A stretch of DNA of 64,000 nucleotides, from assembly GCF_000971275.1 (NCBI RefSeq), contig NZ_LAPV01000009.1:62001-126000 (forward strand). Reading direction: 5' to 3'. The position numbers were made by a program, and so were the translations under genes. Within the stretch, counting starts at the first letter, position 1, and each line of letters opens with the position of its first letter. The stretch comes from Devosia psychrophila (lineage in GTDB: Bacteria > Pseudomonadota > Alphaproteobacteria > Rhizobiales > Devosiaceae). The notes under the pieces are model-generated. The model was not told where the DNA came from. It worked only from the letters and a program-made list of their open reading frames with translations, and did not search any database. Below are positions 1 to 7,392 of the stretch, in pieces.

Positions 1-857
1 GGATGGCGGCGGCTTTGGCTCGCACCGAAAAGCTGGTAGTCGGCACCTCGGTGCTGACGCCGACGTTCCGGCTACATCCCTCAGTCGTGGCCCATGCTTT
101 CGGCACGCTTGGCGCTATGTTTCCCGAACGCGTCATTCTCGGCGTCGGCACCGGCGAGTCGCTGAATGAAGTGCCCTCCACCGGCATGGTCTGGCCTGAG
201 CTCAAGGAACGCTCAGCGCGCCTGCGCGAGGCCGTAACGCTAATCCGCAAGCTGTGGAGCGAGGATCGCGTCACCTTCGATGGCGAATATTATAAGACCC
301 AGAACGCCACCATCTATGACAAGCCCGACACGATGGTGCCGATCTACCTGGCCGCCGGCGGGCCGCTCAATGCCAAATATGCCGGTCGCGCTGGCGATGG
401 TTTCATCTGCACATCGGGCAAGGGCGCCAAGCTCTATGTCGATCAACTGCTGCCCAATGTTGCCATCGGACGAGCCGAATCCGGCCGTGAAGCACTGCCG
501 TTCGAGCGCATGATCGAAGTAAAGGTTTCGTTCGACACTGACGCCGCAGCGGCTCTCGAAAGTACCCGAGGCTGGGCCGCTCTTTCTTTGAGCGCCGAAG
601 AAAAACACTCTGTCGAAGACCCCGCCGAAATGGAACGCCTCGCATCTCAACTGCCCATCGAGCGCATCGCCAAGCGCTGGATCGTGTCGAGCGATCCCGA
701 CGAGCACGTCGCGGCCATCAAGACCTATATGGACTACGGCTTTGATCATCTGGTGTTCCATGCCCCGGGCGAGGACCAGAGCCGCTTCATCGCGCTTTAC
801 GCCCAGGAAATCCTGCCGCGCCTGCGGGCGCTCGTGCCAAACGTCCCGGCCCTTTAG
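1..857 (+). CDS. fgd: F420-dependent glucose-6-phosphate dehydrogenase, 5'-truncated by the window edge
   Basis: Luciferase-like (LLM) TIM-barrel enzyme that oxidises glucose-6-phosphate to 6-phosphogluconolactone while reducing F420 to F420H2. The visible 284 residues align along their length with my recollection of M. tuberculosis FGD1: GTSVLTPTFR, GVGTGESLNE, AKYAGRAGDGFICTSGK, IAKRWIVSSDPDE and HLVFHAPG. The F420/active-site Glu in GTGE and the residues I recall as binding the substrate phosphate (Lys in EVKVS, Lys in IAKRW, Arg in DQSRF) are all present, which favours true Fgd over a generic LLM protein. About 57 N-terminal residues, including the active-site His, lie left of the window; bases 1-2 complete the Trp codon before the first visible Met. 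It ends 9 bases before cofE, so the two are probably one operon. High confidence in family; good confidence in substrate. Confidence 0.88.
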   Translation, partial: MAAALARTEKLVVGTSVLTPTFRLHPSVVAHAFGTLGAMFPERVILGVGTGESLNEVPSTGMVWPELKERSARLREAVTLIRKLWSEDRVTFDGEYYKTQNATIYDKPDTMVPIYLAAGGPLNAKYAGRAGDGFICTSGKGAKLYVDQLLPNVAIGRAESGREALPFERMIEVKVSFDTDAAAALESTRGWAALSLSAEEKHSVEDPAEMERLASQLPIERIAKRWIVSSDPDEHVAAIKTYMDYGFDHLVFHAPGEDQSRFIALYAQEILPRLRALVPNVPAL

Positions 858-866
858 GTCCACGAT

Positions 867-1688
867 ATGTCCATGCCGCGCTATTCAGTTTGGGGCGTTA
901 CCGGAATGCCGGAGATCGACGCGGGCGATGACCTCGTCGCGCTGATCGCCGACGCCGTCCAGACGTCGATCGCTGAGGACTCCGACGCATTCTTGCGCGA
1001 TGGCGACATTCTGGTCATCACCAGCAAGATCATCTCCAAAGCCGAGGGCATGCAGGTGCCCGCTGCCGACCGCGAAAAGGCCATCGCAATGGACACCGTG
1101 CGTGTCGTCGCTGAGCGCATCCATCCGGGCGGCGTCACCCAGATCGTCGAAACTCGTCATGGCCTCGTCATGGCAGCCGCCGGCATAGACACCTCCAACG
1201 TACCCGACGGTTTGGCGCTGCGCCTGCCCGAAGACCCGGACCGCTCCGCACGTGCGCTGTGTGAAGGCCTACGCCAGCATTTCGGCGTCTCGCTCGGCAT
1301 TATCGTCACCGACACATTCGGCCGCCCATGGCGTGTCGGCCAGACCGACGTGGCCATCGGTGCAGCCGGCATCATTGTCACCGACGACTTGCGTGGGGGC
1401 GTCGATGCCAACGGCCGCCCGCTCAACGTTACCATCACGGTGCTCGCCGATGAACTTGCGGGAGCCGCCGACTTGGTCAAGGGCAAGGCGAGCGGCATTC
1501 CCGTCGCCGTGGTGCGCGGCTTGGGCAAACTTGTCACCGACATCGATGCCCCCGGTGCCCGCACACTGACCCGCGTCGGCGACGACGACATGTTCCGCTT
1601 CGGCTCAGCCGAGGCTTATCAACTGGGCTACGATGCCGCGCAGGCCGAACGCGCCCAAATACCTGCTAAACGCGTCACACAGGACTGA
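867..1688 (+). CDS. cofE: Coenzyme F420-0:L-glutamate ligase CofE
   Basis: Cytosolic GTP-dependent ligase that adds L-glutamate to F420-0 and extends the poly-gamma-glutamate tail, the last step in making F420. The 273 residues cover the CofE fold alone; the C-terminal nitroreductase-like domain of mycobacterial FbiB is absent. Family motifs include [11 protein letters not shown] near residue 51, [17 protein letters not shown] near 90, and [17 protein letters not shown] starting at residue 149. It lies 9 bases after fgd and 7 bases before the periplasmic binding-protein gene, so transcription is very likely shared. No cofC, cofD or fbiC homologue is seen in the window, so its substrate F420-0 may be imported rather than made. 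Function is confident from family; the salvage role is inferred from context. Confidence 0.93.
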   Translation: MSMPRYSVWGVTGMPEIDAGDDLVALIADAVQTSIAEDSDAFLRDGDILVITSKIISKAEGMQVPAADREKAIAMDTVRVVAERIHPGGVTQIVETRHGLVMAAAGIDTSNVPDGLALRLPEDPDRSARALCEGLRQHFGVSLGIIVTDTFGRPWRVGQTDVAIGAAGIIVTDDLRGGVDANGRPLNVTITVLADELAGAADLVKGKASGIPVAVVRGLGKLVTDIDAPGARTLTRVGDDDMFRFGSAEAYQLGYDAAQAERAQIPAKRVTQD

Positions 1689-1695
1689 ACCCCAA

Positions 1696-2637
1696 ATGCG
1701 CACCCTTCCCCATCTGCTTAGCCTTGCCGTGCTTGCCCTGTCTGCCAGCGTTGCGACGGCGCAGACTACATATCCGCTGATGCTGGACAATTGCGGCGTC
1801 GAAATCACCCTGGCCGCGGCGCCGGCCAAGGTGGTCACCATCAAATCGACCGCCACCGAAATGCTGCTGGCGCTGGGCCTCGGCAACCACATTGTCGGCG
1901 TCGGTTTCCAGGATGGCCCGGCGCCCGAGCCATGGACCGCAGGAGCCGCAGCCTTGCCGGTGCTGTCCGACAAGCTACCCTCCCAGGAAGTGGTGCTCGA
2001 AGCCGAACCCGACTTCGTCTACGGCGGGTGGGAGAGCAACTTTGCCGCAGACGGCGCCGGTGAACGTCCAACCTTAACCGCGCTTGGCGTCGCCACCTAC
2101 GTCTCACCGGCAGCCTGCCGTTCCGTCAAACCAGCCAAGCTGACGTTTGACGAGGTGTTCTCGGAGATCGACGAGATGGGCGTGATATTTGACGCTAAAC
2201 CCGCCGCCGACGTTTTGATCGCCGAGCAGCGGGCAGCACTCGAGGCTATTCCCGCCGACGAGCGCGGCCTCACCGCCGTCTGGTATTCCTCAGGCACCAA
2301 AGCGCCTTATATCGGCGCTGGTAGCGGTGCTCCGCAGATGATGCTGGAAGCCCTAGGCCTCGACAACATCATGGCCAGCCAGGACGAAGGCTGGCTTTCC
2401 AGCAGTTGGGAGGCCGTGGTCGATGCCAACCCGGATGTGATCGTATTGGTCGATGCCACCTGGAACTCCGCCGAGCACAAGAAAAAGCTGCTGGCCGAAA
2501 ACCCCATCACCAGCAAGCTCGACGCCGTGATCAACCAGCGCTACCTCGTGGTGCCCTTTCCGGCCTCAGAAGCCGGCGTGCGCAATGTTAGCGCAACGGC
2601 AGACATGGCGGCACAACTGGCCGATCTTTCCTTCTGA
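1696..2637 (+). CDS. Periplasmic binding protein of a probable F420-0 ABC importer
   Basis: A 313-residue substrate-binding protein of the FecB/BtuF class (PF01497). A signal peptide covers about residues 1-23, ending Ala-Thr-Ala before Gln, with no lipobox, so the product should be a soluble periplasmic protein. The ATG at 1696 is preferred because it begins the signal peptide and lies 7 bases after cofE; an in-frame ATG at 1633 lies inside cofE. The mature start (YPLMLDNCGVEITL), VVTIKSTATEMLLALGLG, VYGGWESNFAADGAGERPTL and YIGAGSGAPQMM resemble the clade proposed as F420-0 binding protein in actinobacteria that keep only cofE (TIGR03868, recalled from memory). Generic tools may call it a B12 or iron-siderophore binding protein; the neighbours argue for F420-0. 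Confidence 0.82.
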   Translation: MRTLPHLLSLAVLALSASVATAQTTYPLMLDNCGVEITLAAAPAKVVTIKSTATEMLLALGLGNHIVGVGFQDGPAPEPWTAGAAALPVLSDKLPSQEVVLEAEPDFVYGGWESNFAADGAGERPTLTALGVATYVSPAACRSVKPAKLTFDEVFSEIDEMGVIFDAKPAADVLIAEQRAALEAIPADERGLTAVWYSSGTKAPYIGAGSGAPQMMLEALGLDNIMASQDEGWLSSSWEAVVDANPDVIVLVDATWNSAEHKKKLLAENPITSKLDAVINQRYLVVPFPASEAGVRNVSATADMAAQLADLSF

Positions 2638-2680
2638 AACCGACCAGAGTGTTTGGTCGTCCCCACAACCCCGATCTGCG

Positions 2681-2716
2681 CCTCCCCCTTGACGGGGGAG
2701 GCTGGGCGAGGGCGGC
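2681..2716. repeat. Palindromic REP-like repeat
   Basis: A hairpin with arms CCTCCCCC and GGGGGAGG, followed by GCTGGGCGAGGGCGG. The same core sequence occurs twice, in opposite orientations, at 16899-17017. It fills the only sizeable gap in the F420 cassette, between the binding-protein and permease genes, and could act as a partial terminator or mRNA stabiliser; that role is inference. Confidence 0.6.
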
Positions 2717-2734
2717 CACGCGCTCCCGTCAACG

Positions 2735-3751
2735 ATGAGTTCACAGACCCGTCTGGCAACGATCAGCCTGAGCCTGCTGGCATTGTTGCTAGCCAGCCTC
2801 GTGCTGGCCGTCATTTTCGGGCCGGCAGACATAGAGCCTGTCGAAGTCTGGCAGACCATCCTCCATCATTTAGGCCTGATCGCAGAAAGCCCCGTCAGCC
2901 GCCTGCGCGATGCCATAATCTGGGAACTGCGCCTGCCCCGCGTTCTTGCTGCGGCAGCCGTCGGCGCCGGCCTCGCCTTGTGCGGCGCCGTGATGCAGGC
3001 GCTGACCCGCAATCCGCTGGCCGATCCTTACCTGCTCGGCCTATCATCAGGGGCGTCGCTCGGCGCCGTGGCCTTCCTGCTGCTCGGCGCTTCCCTTCTC
3101 ATGTCGCTGGGTGCCTTCCTCGGCGCTGGTGCAGCAATGGCCCTAACCCTGCTGGTCACTCAATTGCTTGGCGGCGCCACGCCAACCCGTGCAATCCTGG
3201 CCGGCATTTCTGTCTCGGCCCTCGCCGCCGCTGCCACATCCTTCCTGATTTTCTGGTCCGCTACCGGCGATTCCTACCGCGAAATCCTGAGCTGGCTGAT
3301 GGGCTCGCTCAGCGGCGTAGTCTGGTCCGAGGCACTGCTGGTCATCGGCACACTCGCTCTAACCGGCCTGCCCATCCTCCTCTCCGGCCGTGCCCTCGAC
3401 GCCTTCGCCTTCGGCGACACGGCCGCCGCCACGCTGGGTGTCGATGTCCCGCGCCTTCGCTGGTGGCTACTCGGGGGCACTGCCCTGCTCACCGGCGTAC
3501 TTGTATCCGTCGGCGGCGCCATCGGCTTTGTCGGCCTGATCATCCCCCACGTCGTCCGGCTGATAACCGGTTCGCGCCATCGCGTCTTGCTGCCCATCGC
3601 CATGCTGCTTGGCGCCAGCTTCATGGTCTGGACCGATACCGCCGCCCGCAGCATGTTCGCTCCACGCGAACTGCCAGTCGGCATCATCACCGCCCTGCTC
3701 GGCGCCCCAATCTTCCTCATGGTGCTGCTCCGCTACCGGCGCATCACATGA
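2735..3751 (+). CDS. Permease of a probable F420-0 ABC importer (FecCD/BtuC family)
   Basis: A 338-residue inner-membrane permease with about ten hydrophobic segments, the first at about residues 7-28. The family signature [21 protein letters not shown] near residues 69-88 and NPLADPYLLGLSSGASLG just after it are typical of FecCD/BtuC subunits, as is GGAIGFVGLIIPHVVRL, the coupling region that touches the ATPase. It starts 97 bases after the binding protein, across a REP-like hairpin, and its stop overlaps the ATPase start by 4 bases (ATGA), so the two are translationally coupled. Family alone would say B12/siderophore transport; linkage to cofE and fgd points to F420-0. I recall a matching actinobacterial permease family, TIGR03869. 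Confidence 0.85.
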   Translation: MSSQTRLATISLSLLALLLASLVLAVIFGPADIEPVEVWQTILHHLGLIAESPVSRLRDAIIWELRLPRVLAAAAVGAGLALCGAVMQALTRNPLADPYLLGLSSGASLGAVAFLLLGASLLMSLGAFLGAGAAMALTLLVTQLLGGATPTRAILAGISVSALAAAATSFLIFWSATGDSYREILSWLMGSLSGVVWSEALLVIGTLALTGLPILLSGRALDAFAFGDTAAATLGVDVPRLRWWLLGGTALLTGVLVSVGGAIGFVGLIIPHVVRLITGSRHRVLLPIAMLLGASFMVWTDTAARSMFAPRELPVGIITALLGAPIFLMVLLRYRRIT

Positions 3752-4560
3752 GCGGCCTGATTGTCTCCAACCTCAGTGTGACGCTGGGCGAGAAAACCAT
3801 TCTCAGTGACATTGCACTCACAGCCATGCCCGGGAGCATGACTGGATTAATTGGTCCCAATGGTGCCGGCAAATCCACGCTGATGCGCGCCATGCTCAAG
3901 CTGACGCCGCTGAGTTCTGGCACGATAACCTTCGACGGCACCAACCTGCTCGCCATGCCAGGTCGGGCCCGCGCCCAACTCACCGCCTTTGTTGAACAGA
4001 GCGGCAGCACCGATTCCCGCCTCACTGCCCGGGAAGTCGTCATGCTCGGTCGCATCCCGTTCCAGTCCGTCTGGCAATCCATGCCATCGCCCGCCGACTT
4101 AACCGAAGCCGAAACCGCGCTCGCCGCCGTCAACATGACCGCTTTCGCCGAGCGCCTGTTCCACACTCTCTCCGGCGGCGAACAGCAGCGCATCCTGATC
4201 GCCCGCGCTATCGCCCAGCAACCGCGCCTGCTTATCCTCGACGAGCCGACCAGCCATCTCGACGTCCATGCTCAGCTGATCACGCTCGACCTGCTACGCG
4301 GCCGCGCCCAAGCCGGCGCCACCGTGGTGCTGGCCTTGCACGATCTCAACCTCGCCGCCGCCTTCTGTGACACTCTGGTCGTCCTGCATGATGGGCACTT
4401 GGCGGGACAAGGCACCGCCGAACAAGTGCTCACCCCGGCCCTGCTTCGCACCGTCTACGGCGTCGAGGCTACCCTGCTGCAGCACCCCAAAACTGGACGT
4501 CCCCTGATCGCCTACGACCTGCCGAGCCGATTACGCATGGCCCCACCTAATAGCGATTGA
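3748..4560 (+). CDS. ATP-binding protein of a probable F420-0 ABC importer
   Basis: A 270-residue ABC ATPase of the FecE/BtuD class that powers the importer. Visible motifs are Walker A GPNGAGKST (residues 36-44), the ABC signature LSGGEQQR (from 141), Walker B LLILDEP (from about 161) and the switch His in LALHDLN. The start is the ATG overlapping the permease stop; the reading frame stays open far upstream, but those codons lie under the permease gene and are not part of this protein. With the binding protein and permease it makes a complete importer. I recall TIGR03873 as the equivalent actinobacterial ATPase family. Confidence 0.88.
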   Translation: MSGLIVSNLSVTLGEKTILSDIALTAMPGSMTGLIGPNGAGKSTLMRAMLKLTPLSSGTITFDGTNLLAMPGRARAQLTAFVEQSGSTDSRLTAREVVMLGRIPFQSVWQSMPSPADLTEAETALAAVNMTAFAERLFHTLSGGEQQRILIARAIAQQPRLLILDEPTSHLDVHAQLITLDLLRGRAQAGATVVLALHDLNLAAAFCDTLVVLHDGHLAGQGTAEQVLTPALLRTVYGVEATLLQHPKTGRPLIAYDLPSRLRMAPPNSD

Positions 4561-4594
4561 CAATTTTCCGGCGCCGACCCAAATTTTGATCGTC

Positions 4595-4612
4595 TGGTCA
4601 AAAATTAGACCA
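4595..4612. promoter_or_regulatory. Candidate operator dyad TGGTC-N8-GACCA
   Basis: A 5+5 inverted repeat lies 22-39 bases upstream of the LLM oxidoreductase start at 4634, in the 73-base gap after the importer ATPase. TGGTC/GACCA half-sites are typical of GntR-family repressors, although their usual spacing is shorter. No regulator gene is adjacent. Speculative. Confidence 0.3.
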
Positions 4613-4633
4613 TGGGCATTCGGGGAGGCATTC

Positions 4634-5635
4634 ATGGAATTCGGCATCACCTTCAAAGGCTTCATCGAGGCCGACCGCGCCCGCTATCTGGTTCGTGCCG
4701 CCGAATATGCCGGCTTCTCCTACTGCTGGTTTTACGACTCGCACATTCTATGGCGCGATTGCTATGCCGCCATCGCCATGTGCATGGAACACACCGAACA
4801 CATGCGGTTTGGGCCTTTGGTGACAAACCCGGACGTGCGCGACTGGTCGGTCGCGGCCTCGATCTTCGGCTCGCTGTCCAAACAATCCGGCGGCCGCTTT
4901 GACCTCGCCGTTGGCCGCGGCGACTCGTCGATGCGTGTTATGGGCAAAAAGCCCGCTACCCTCGCTCGCGTCGCTGAATTCATCGCCAAGACCCAGGCCA
5001 TGGTGCGCGGCGAAGAGGTCTCTTATGGCGAGATTCCGGCTGCCGTGAAATTTCCATGGGCCGTCGGCCACGAAATGCCAAGCTGGATCGCCGCCTACGG
5101 CCCGCTTGCCCTCAAGACCGCTGGGGAACATGCCGGTGGCGTCGTGCTGCAACTGGCCGATCCCGGCCTTTGCAAATGGTTCACTGATCAGTGCATCGAC
5201 GCCGGCAAGGCCGCAGGCAAAGACATGTCGAACTTCCGCTCTATGGCCGCCGCTCCCGCCTATTTCGGCGACAAGGCCCGCGCCATCGAGGCCACCAAGT
5301 GGTTCCCCGCCATGGTCGGCAACCACGTCGCCGACATCGTCGAAAAATACGGCGCCGACAGCGACAAGGTTCCGGCCTCACTCACCAGCTACATCGAAAA
5401 GCGCCGCGGCTACGACTATTCCAAACATGGCCAGGCCGATAACCCGTTCCTCGATTTCATCACCCCGGACGTGGTCGAAAACTTTTGCGTGCTCGGCGAA
5501 CCCGAAGACCACATCACCAAGATCCACGCGCTCGAAGAAGCCGGCGTCACCCAGTTCAACATCTATCTCGACAGCGGCGACGAAGAAGAAATCATCGCCA
5601 ACTACGGCCGCCACGTCATCCCGGCATTCCGCTAA
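4634..5635 (+). CDS. LLM-class F420-dependent oxidoreductase, substrate unknown
   Basis: A 333-residue luciferase-like TIM-barrel protein beginning MEFGITFKGF. The ATG at 4634 is chosen because GGGGAGG sits 6 bases upstream; a more distal in-frame ATG at 4586 has no such site. WFYDSHILWRDCYAA near the N-terminus and RFDLAVGRGDSSMRVMG further on fit a subgroup that I recall as F420-dependent (the TIGR03842 type). It follows the F420-0 importer after 73 bases and is probably a consumer of the F420H2 made by Fgd. Flavin rather than F420 as cofactor cannot be excluded from sequence alone. Confidence 0.78.
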   Translation: MEFGITFKGFIEADRARYLVRAAEYAGFSYCWFYDSHILWRDCYAAIAMCMEHTEHMRFGPLVTNPDVRDWSVAASIFGSLSKQSGGRFDLAVGRGDSSMRVMGKKPATLARVAEFIAKTQAMVRGEEVSYGEIPAAVKFPWAVGHEMPSWIAAYGPLALKTAGEHAGGVVLQLADPGLCKWFTDQCIDAGKAAGKDMSNFRSMAAAPAYFGDKARAIEATKWFPAMVGNHVADIVEKYGADSDKVPASLTSYIEKRRGYDYSKHGQADNPFLDFITPDVVENFCVLGEPEDHITKIHALEEAGVTQFNIYLDSGDEEEIIANYGRHVIPAFR

Positions 5636-5663
5636 GCGTCAAGACGGCGCCCCTCCACTTTAT

Positions 5664-5736
5664 CCCTCGGGCTTGACCCGAGGGCCAGTCTCCACTCGGC
5701 GCAAACTCTCAAAGGCCCTCGGGTCAAGGCTGAGGG
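5664..5736. repeat. Pair of inverted palindromic repeats
   Basis: CCCTCGGGCTTGACCCGAGGG at 5664-5684 is itself a hairpin (CCCTCGGG pairing with CCCGAGGG), and a second, slightly diverged copy lies inverted at 5714-5736. They separate two convergent genes, the LLM oxidoreductase and the MBL hydrolase, so they may also end transcription. Similar palindromes are common between genes in alphaproteobacteria. Confidence 0.55.
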
Positions 5737-5769
5737 AAAACGGTGGATGGGGGAACCACGCAGCACCGG

Positions 5770-6606
5770 CTACCGGTTCAATATAATCCCGCTCAACACA
5801 TCCACCTGCATTCCATCAAACGCCGGGGTCACATTCCCCGGCGTTTCTGCGTCGGTGCGGGCATAATCCAGGTCGATATGCATATTGGTCAGCACCGCCT
5901 GCCTCGGCGCAAACCGCGCGATCCAGTCCAACGTTTCAGGCAGGCTGAGATGACTAGGATGCGGCGTGGGCCGCAGCGCATCTACGATCCACAAATCGAG
6001 CCCGGAGATCGCGGGGAATGAAGCCTCGGGAAAGCCCGACAGGTCGCACGAATAAGCGACATTGCCGACGCGATAACCGAGCGAATTGATATTGCCGTGG
6101 GTCTGCTTGAACACGCCCACAGTGATCGAGCCGCCCGGCCCATCGACCTCCACCACATCACCGGGCACGATCTCGTGCGCATTGAGAATAGGCGGATAGT
6201 CGCTGCCCGGCGGCGAGACAAAGCAATAGCCGAACGCCTCGTTCAGCCGCGCGCCGGTCTCCGCATCAAAATACACATCGACCCGCCTGCGGTTATGCAG
6301 CGCCAGCACGCGCAAGTCGTCGATGCCATGGGTATGGTCGGCATGGGCGTGGGTGTAGAGCACCGCCTCGACCCGATCAACATTGGCCGCCAGCATCTGC
6401 TCGCGCAGATCACAGCCTGTATCGACCACGATCCGGGTCGGATCACCGCTGCCCTCGATGAAACCCTCGATCAGCAGCGAACAGCGCAAGCGCCGGTTGC
6501 GTGGCTCAGTAGGATCGCATCTCCCCCAGTCATTGCCGATGCGCGGCACGCCGCCAGATGACCCGCAGCCCAGAATGGTCGCGACGATCCGTTGCGCTGC
6601 AGGCAT
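5770..6606 (-). CDS. MBL-fold metallohydrolase, PhnP-like
   Basis: A 278-residue metallo-beta-lactamase-fold hydrolase. The metal-binding motif appears as YTHAHADHTHGIDDLR (HxHxDH), preceded by the N-terminal ILGCGSSGGVPRIG strand-turn and followed by a later DLSGFPEASFP region and a TNMHIDLDY His/Asp segment near the C-terminus. This arrangement is that of the PhnP/RNase Z-like branch, often annotated as phosphoribosyl 1,2-cyclic phosphate phosphodiesterase, but no phn gene is nearby and the substrate is unknown. It begins 3 bases after tatD stops and is the last gene of the rlpA-to-tatD run. Confidence 0.85.
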   Translation of the reverse strand: MPAAQRIVATILGCGSSGGVPRIGNDWGRCDPTEPRNRRLRCSLLIEGFIEGSGDPTRIVVDTGCDLREQMLAANVDRVEAVLYTHAHADHTHGIDDLRVLALHNRRRVDVYFDAETGARLNEAFGYCFVSPPGSDYPPILNAHEIVPGDVVEVDGPGGSITVGVFKQTHGNINSLGYRVGNVAYSCDLSGFPEASFPAISGLDLWIVDALRPTPHPSHLSLPETLDWIARFAPRQAVLTNMHIDLDYARTDAETPGNVTPAFDGMQVDVLSGIILNR

Positions 6607-6609
6607 GGG

Positions 6610-7389
6610 TCAGACAGGTCCCACTTTGGTGAACAGTCGGTGAAAATTGGCGGTGGTCTCCGCCCCGAGCTGTTCGAGGCTTATCCCACGTACCTCAGCT
6701 ACCTTTTCGGCCGTGTGGCGCACGAAGCTGGGCTCGTTGCTTTCGCCGCGATGCGGGATCGGCGCAAGATAAGGTGCATCAGTTTCAACCAGATAGCGAT
6801 CGGCTGGAACGAACTTGGCGACCTCGCGAATTTCCTCGGCATTGCGGAAAGTGATGATGCCGGAAAAGGAGATATATCCGCCGAGGTCGAGCGCCGTGCG
6901 GGCGAGGCTTTCACTTGCAGTGAAACAATGCAGCAGGAAGGGAAAGGTCCCCTGCGCCGTCTCTTGGCGCAGGATTGCCGCCATGTCGTCATCGCACTTG
7001 CGGCTGTGGATAACCAGTGGAAGACCGGTGATCCGGGCCGCCGCAATGTGACGATGCAGACCGGTGGCCTGTGCCTCGCGCGGCGCATTATCGTAGAAGT
7101 AGTCAAGCCCCGCTTCGCCGATAGCAACGCAACGGGGATGGGCACTTAGACGGACTAGATCATCTGTTTGAATATGCAATTCTTCGTCGGCGTGGTGCGG
7201 ATGCGTGCCTACCGAGCACCAGACGTTCGGGTAACGTTCCGCGATGGCGGCGTATGTGGAAAACTTATCCACATACGTGGATATCGTCACCATCCCGGTC
7301 ACACCAGCCGCCGCCGCGCGCTCCAGAACGCCGTCGATATCAGCGGCCAGCGCCTCGAAGTCCAGGTGGCAATGGCTGTCGATCAACAT
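6610..7389 (-). CDS. tatD: TatD-family metal-dependent DNase/hydrolase
   Basis: A 259-residue TIM-barrel hydrolase. Metal ligands are visible in IDSHCHLD (His6, His8), GEAGLDYFYD, VIHSRKCDDD, LLHCFTAS and VETDAPYLAP, the full TatD set, and the length is normal. Family members act as 3'-5' DNases or D-tyrosyl deacylase-like enzymes; the exact substrate here is unknown. It starts 3 bases after metG stops, in the order metG-tatD-MBL found in many bacteria. Confidence 0.93.
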   Translation of the reverse strand: MLIDSHCHLDFEALAADIDGVLERAAAAGVTGMVTISTYVDKFSTYAAIAERYPNVWCSVGTHPHHADEELHIQTDDLVRLSAHPRCVAIGEAGLDYFYDNAPREAQATGLHRHIAAARITGLPLVIHSRKCDDDMAAILRQETAQGTFPFLLHCFTASESLARTALDLGGYISFSGIITFRNAEEIREVAKFVPADRYLVETDAPYLAPIPHRGESNEPSFVRHTAEKVAEVRGISLEQLGAETTANFHRLFTKVGPV

Positions 7390-7392
7390 CGC

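Noticed and set aside
1696-4560. Vitamin B12 or siderophore importer (btuFCD/fecBCD)
   Set aside because: Family membership alone allows it, but linkage to cofE, fgd and an F420-type oxidoreductase, and similarity to the proposed F420-0 importer clade, fit better; no B12 riboswitch is visible in the operon gaps.
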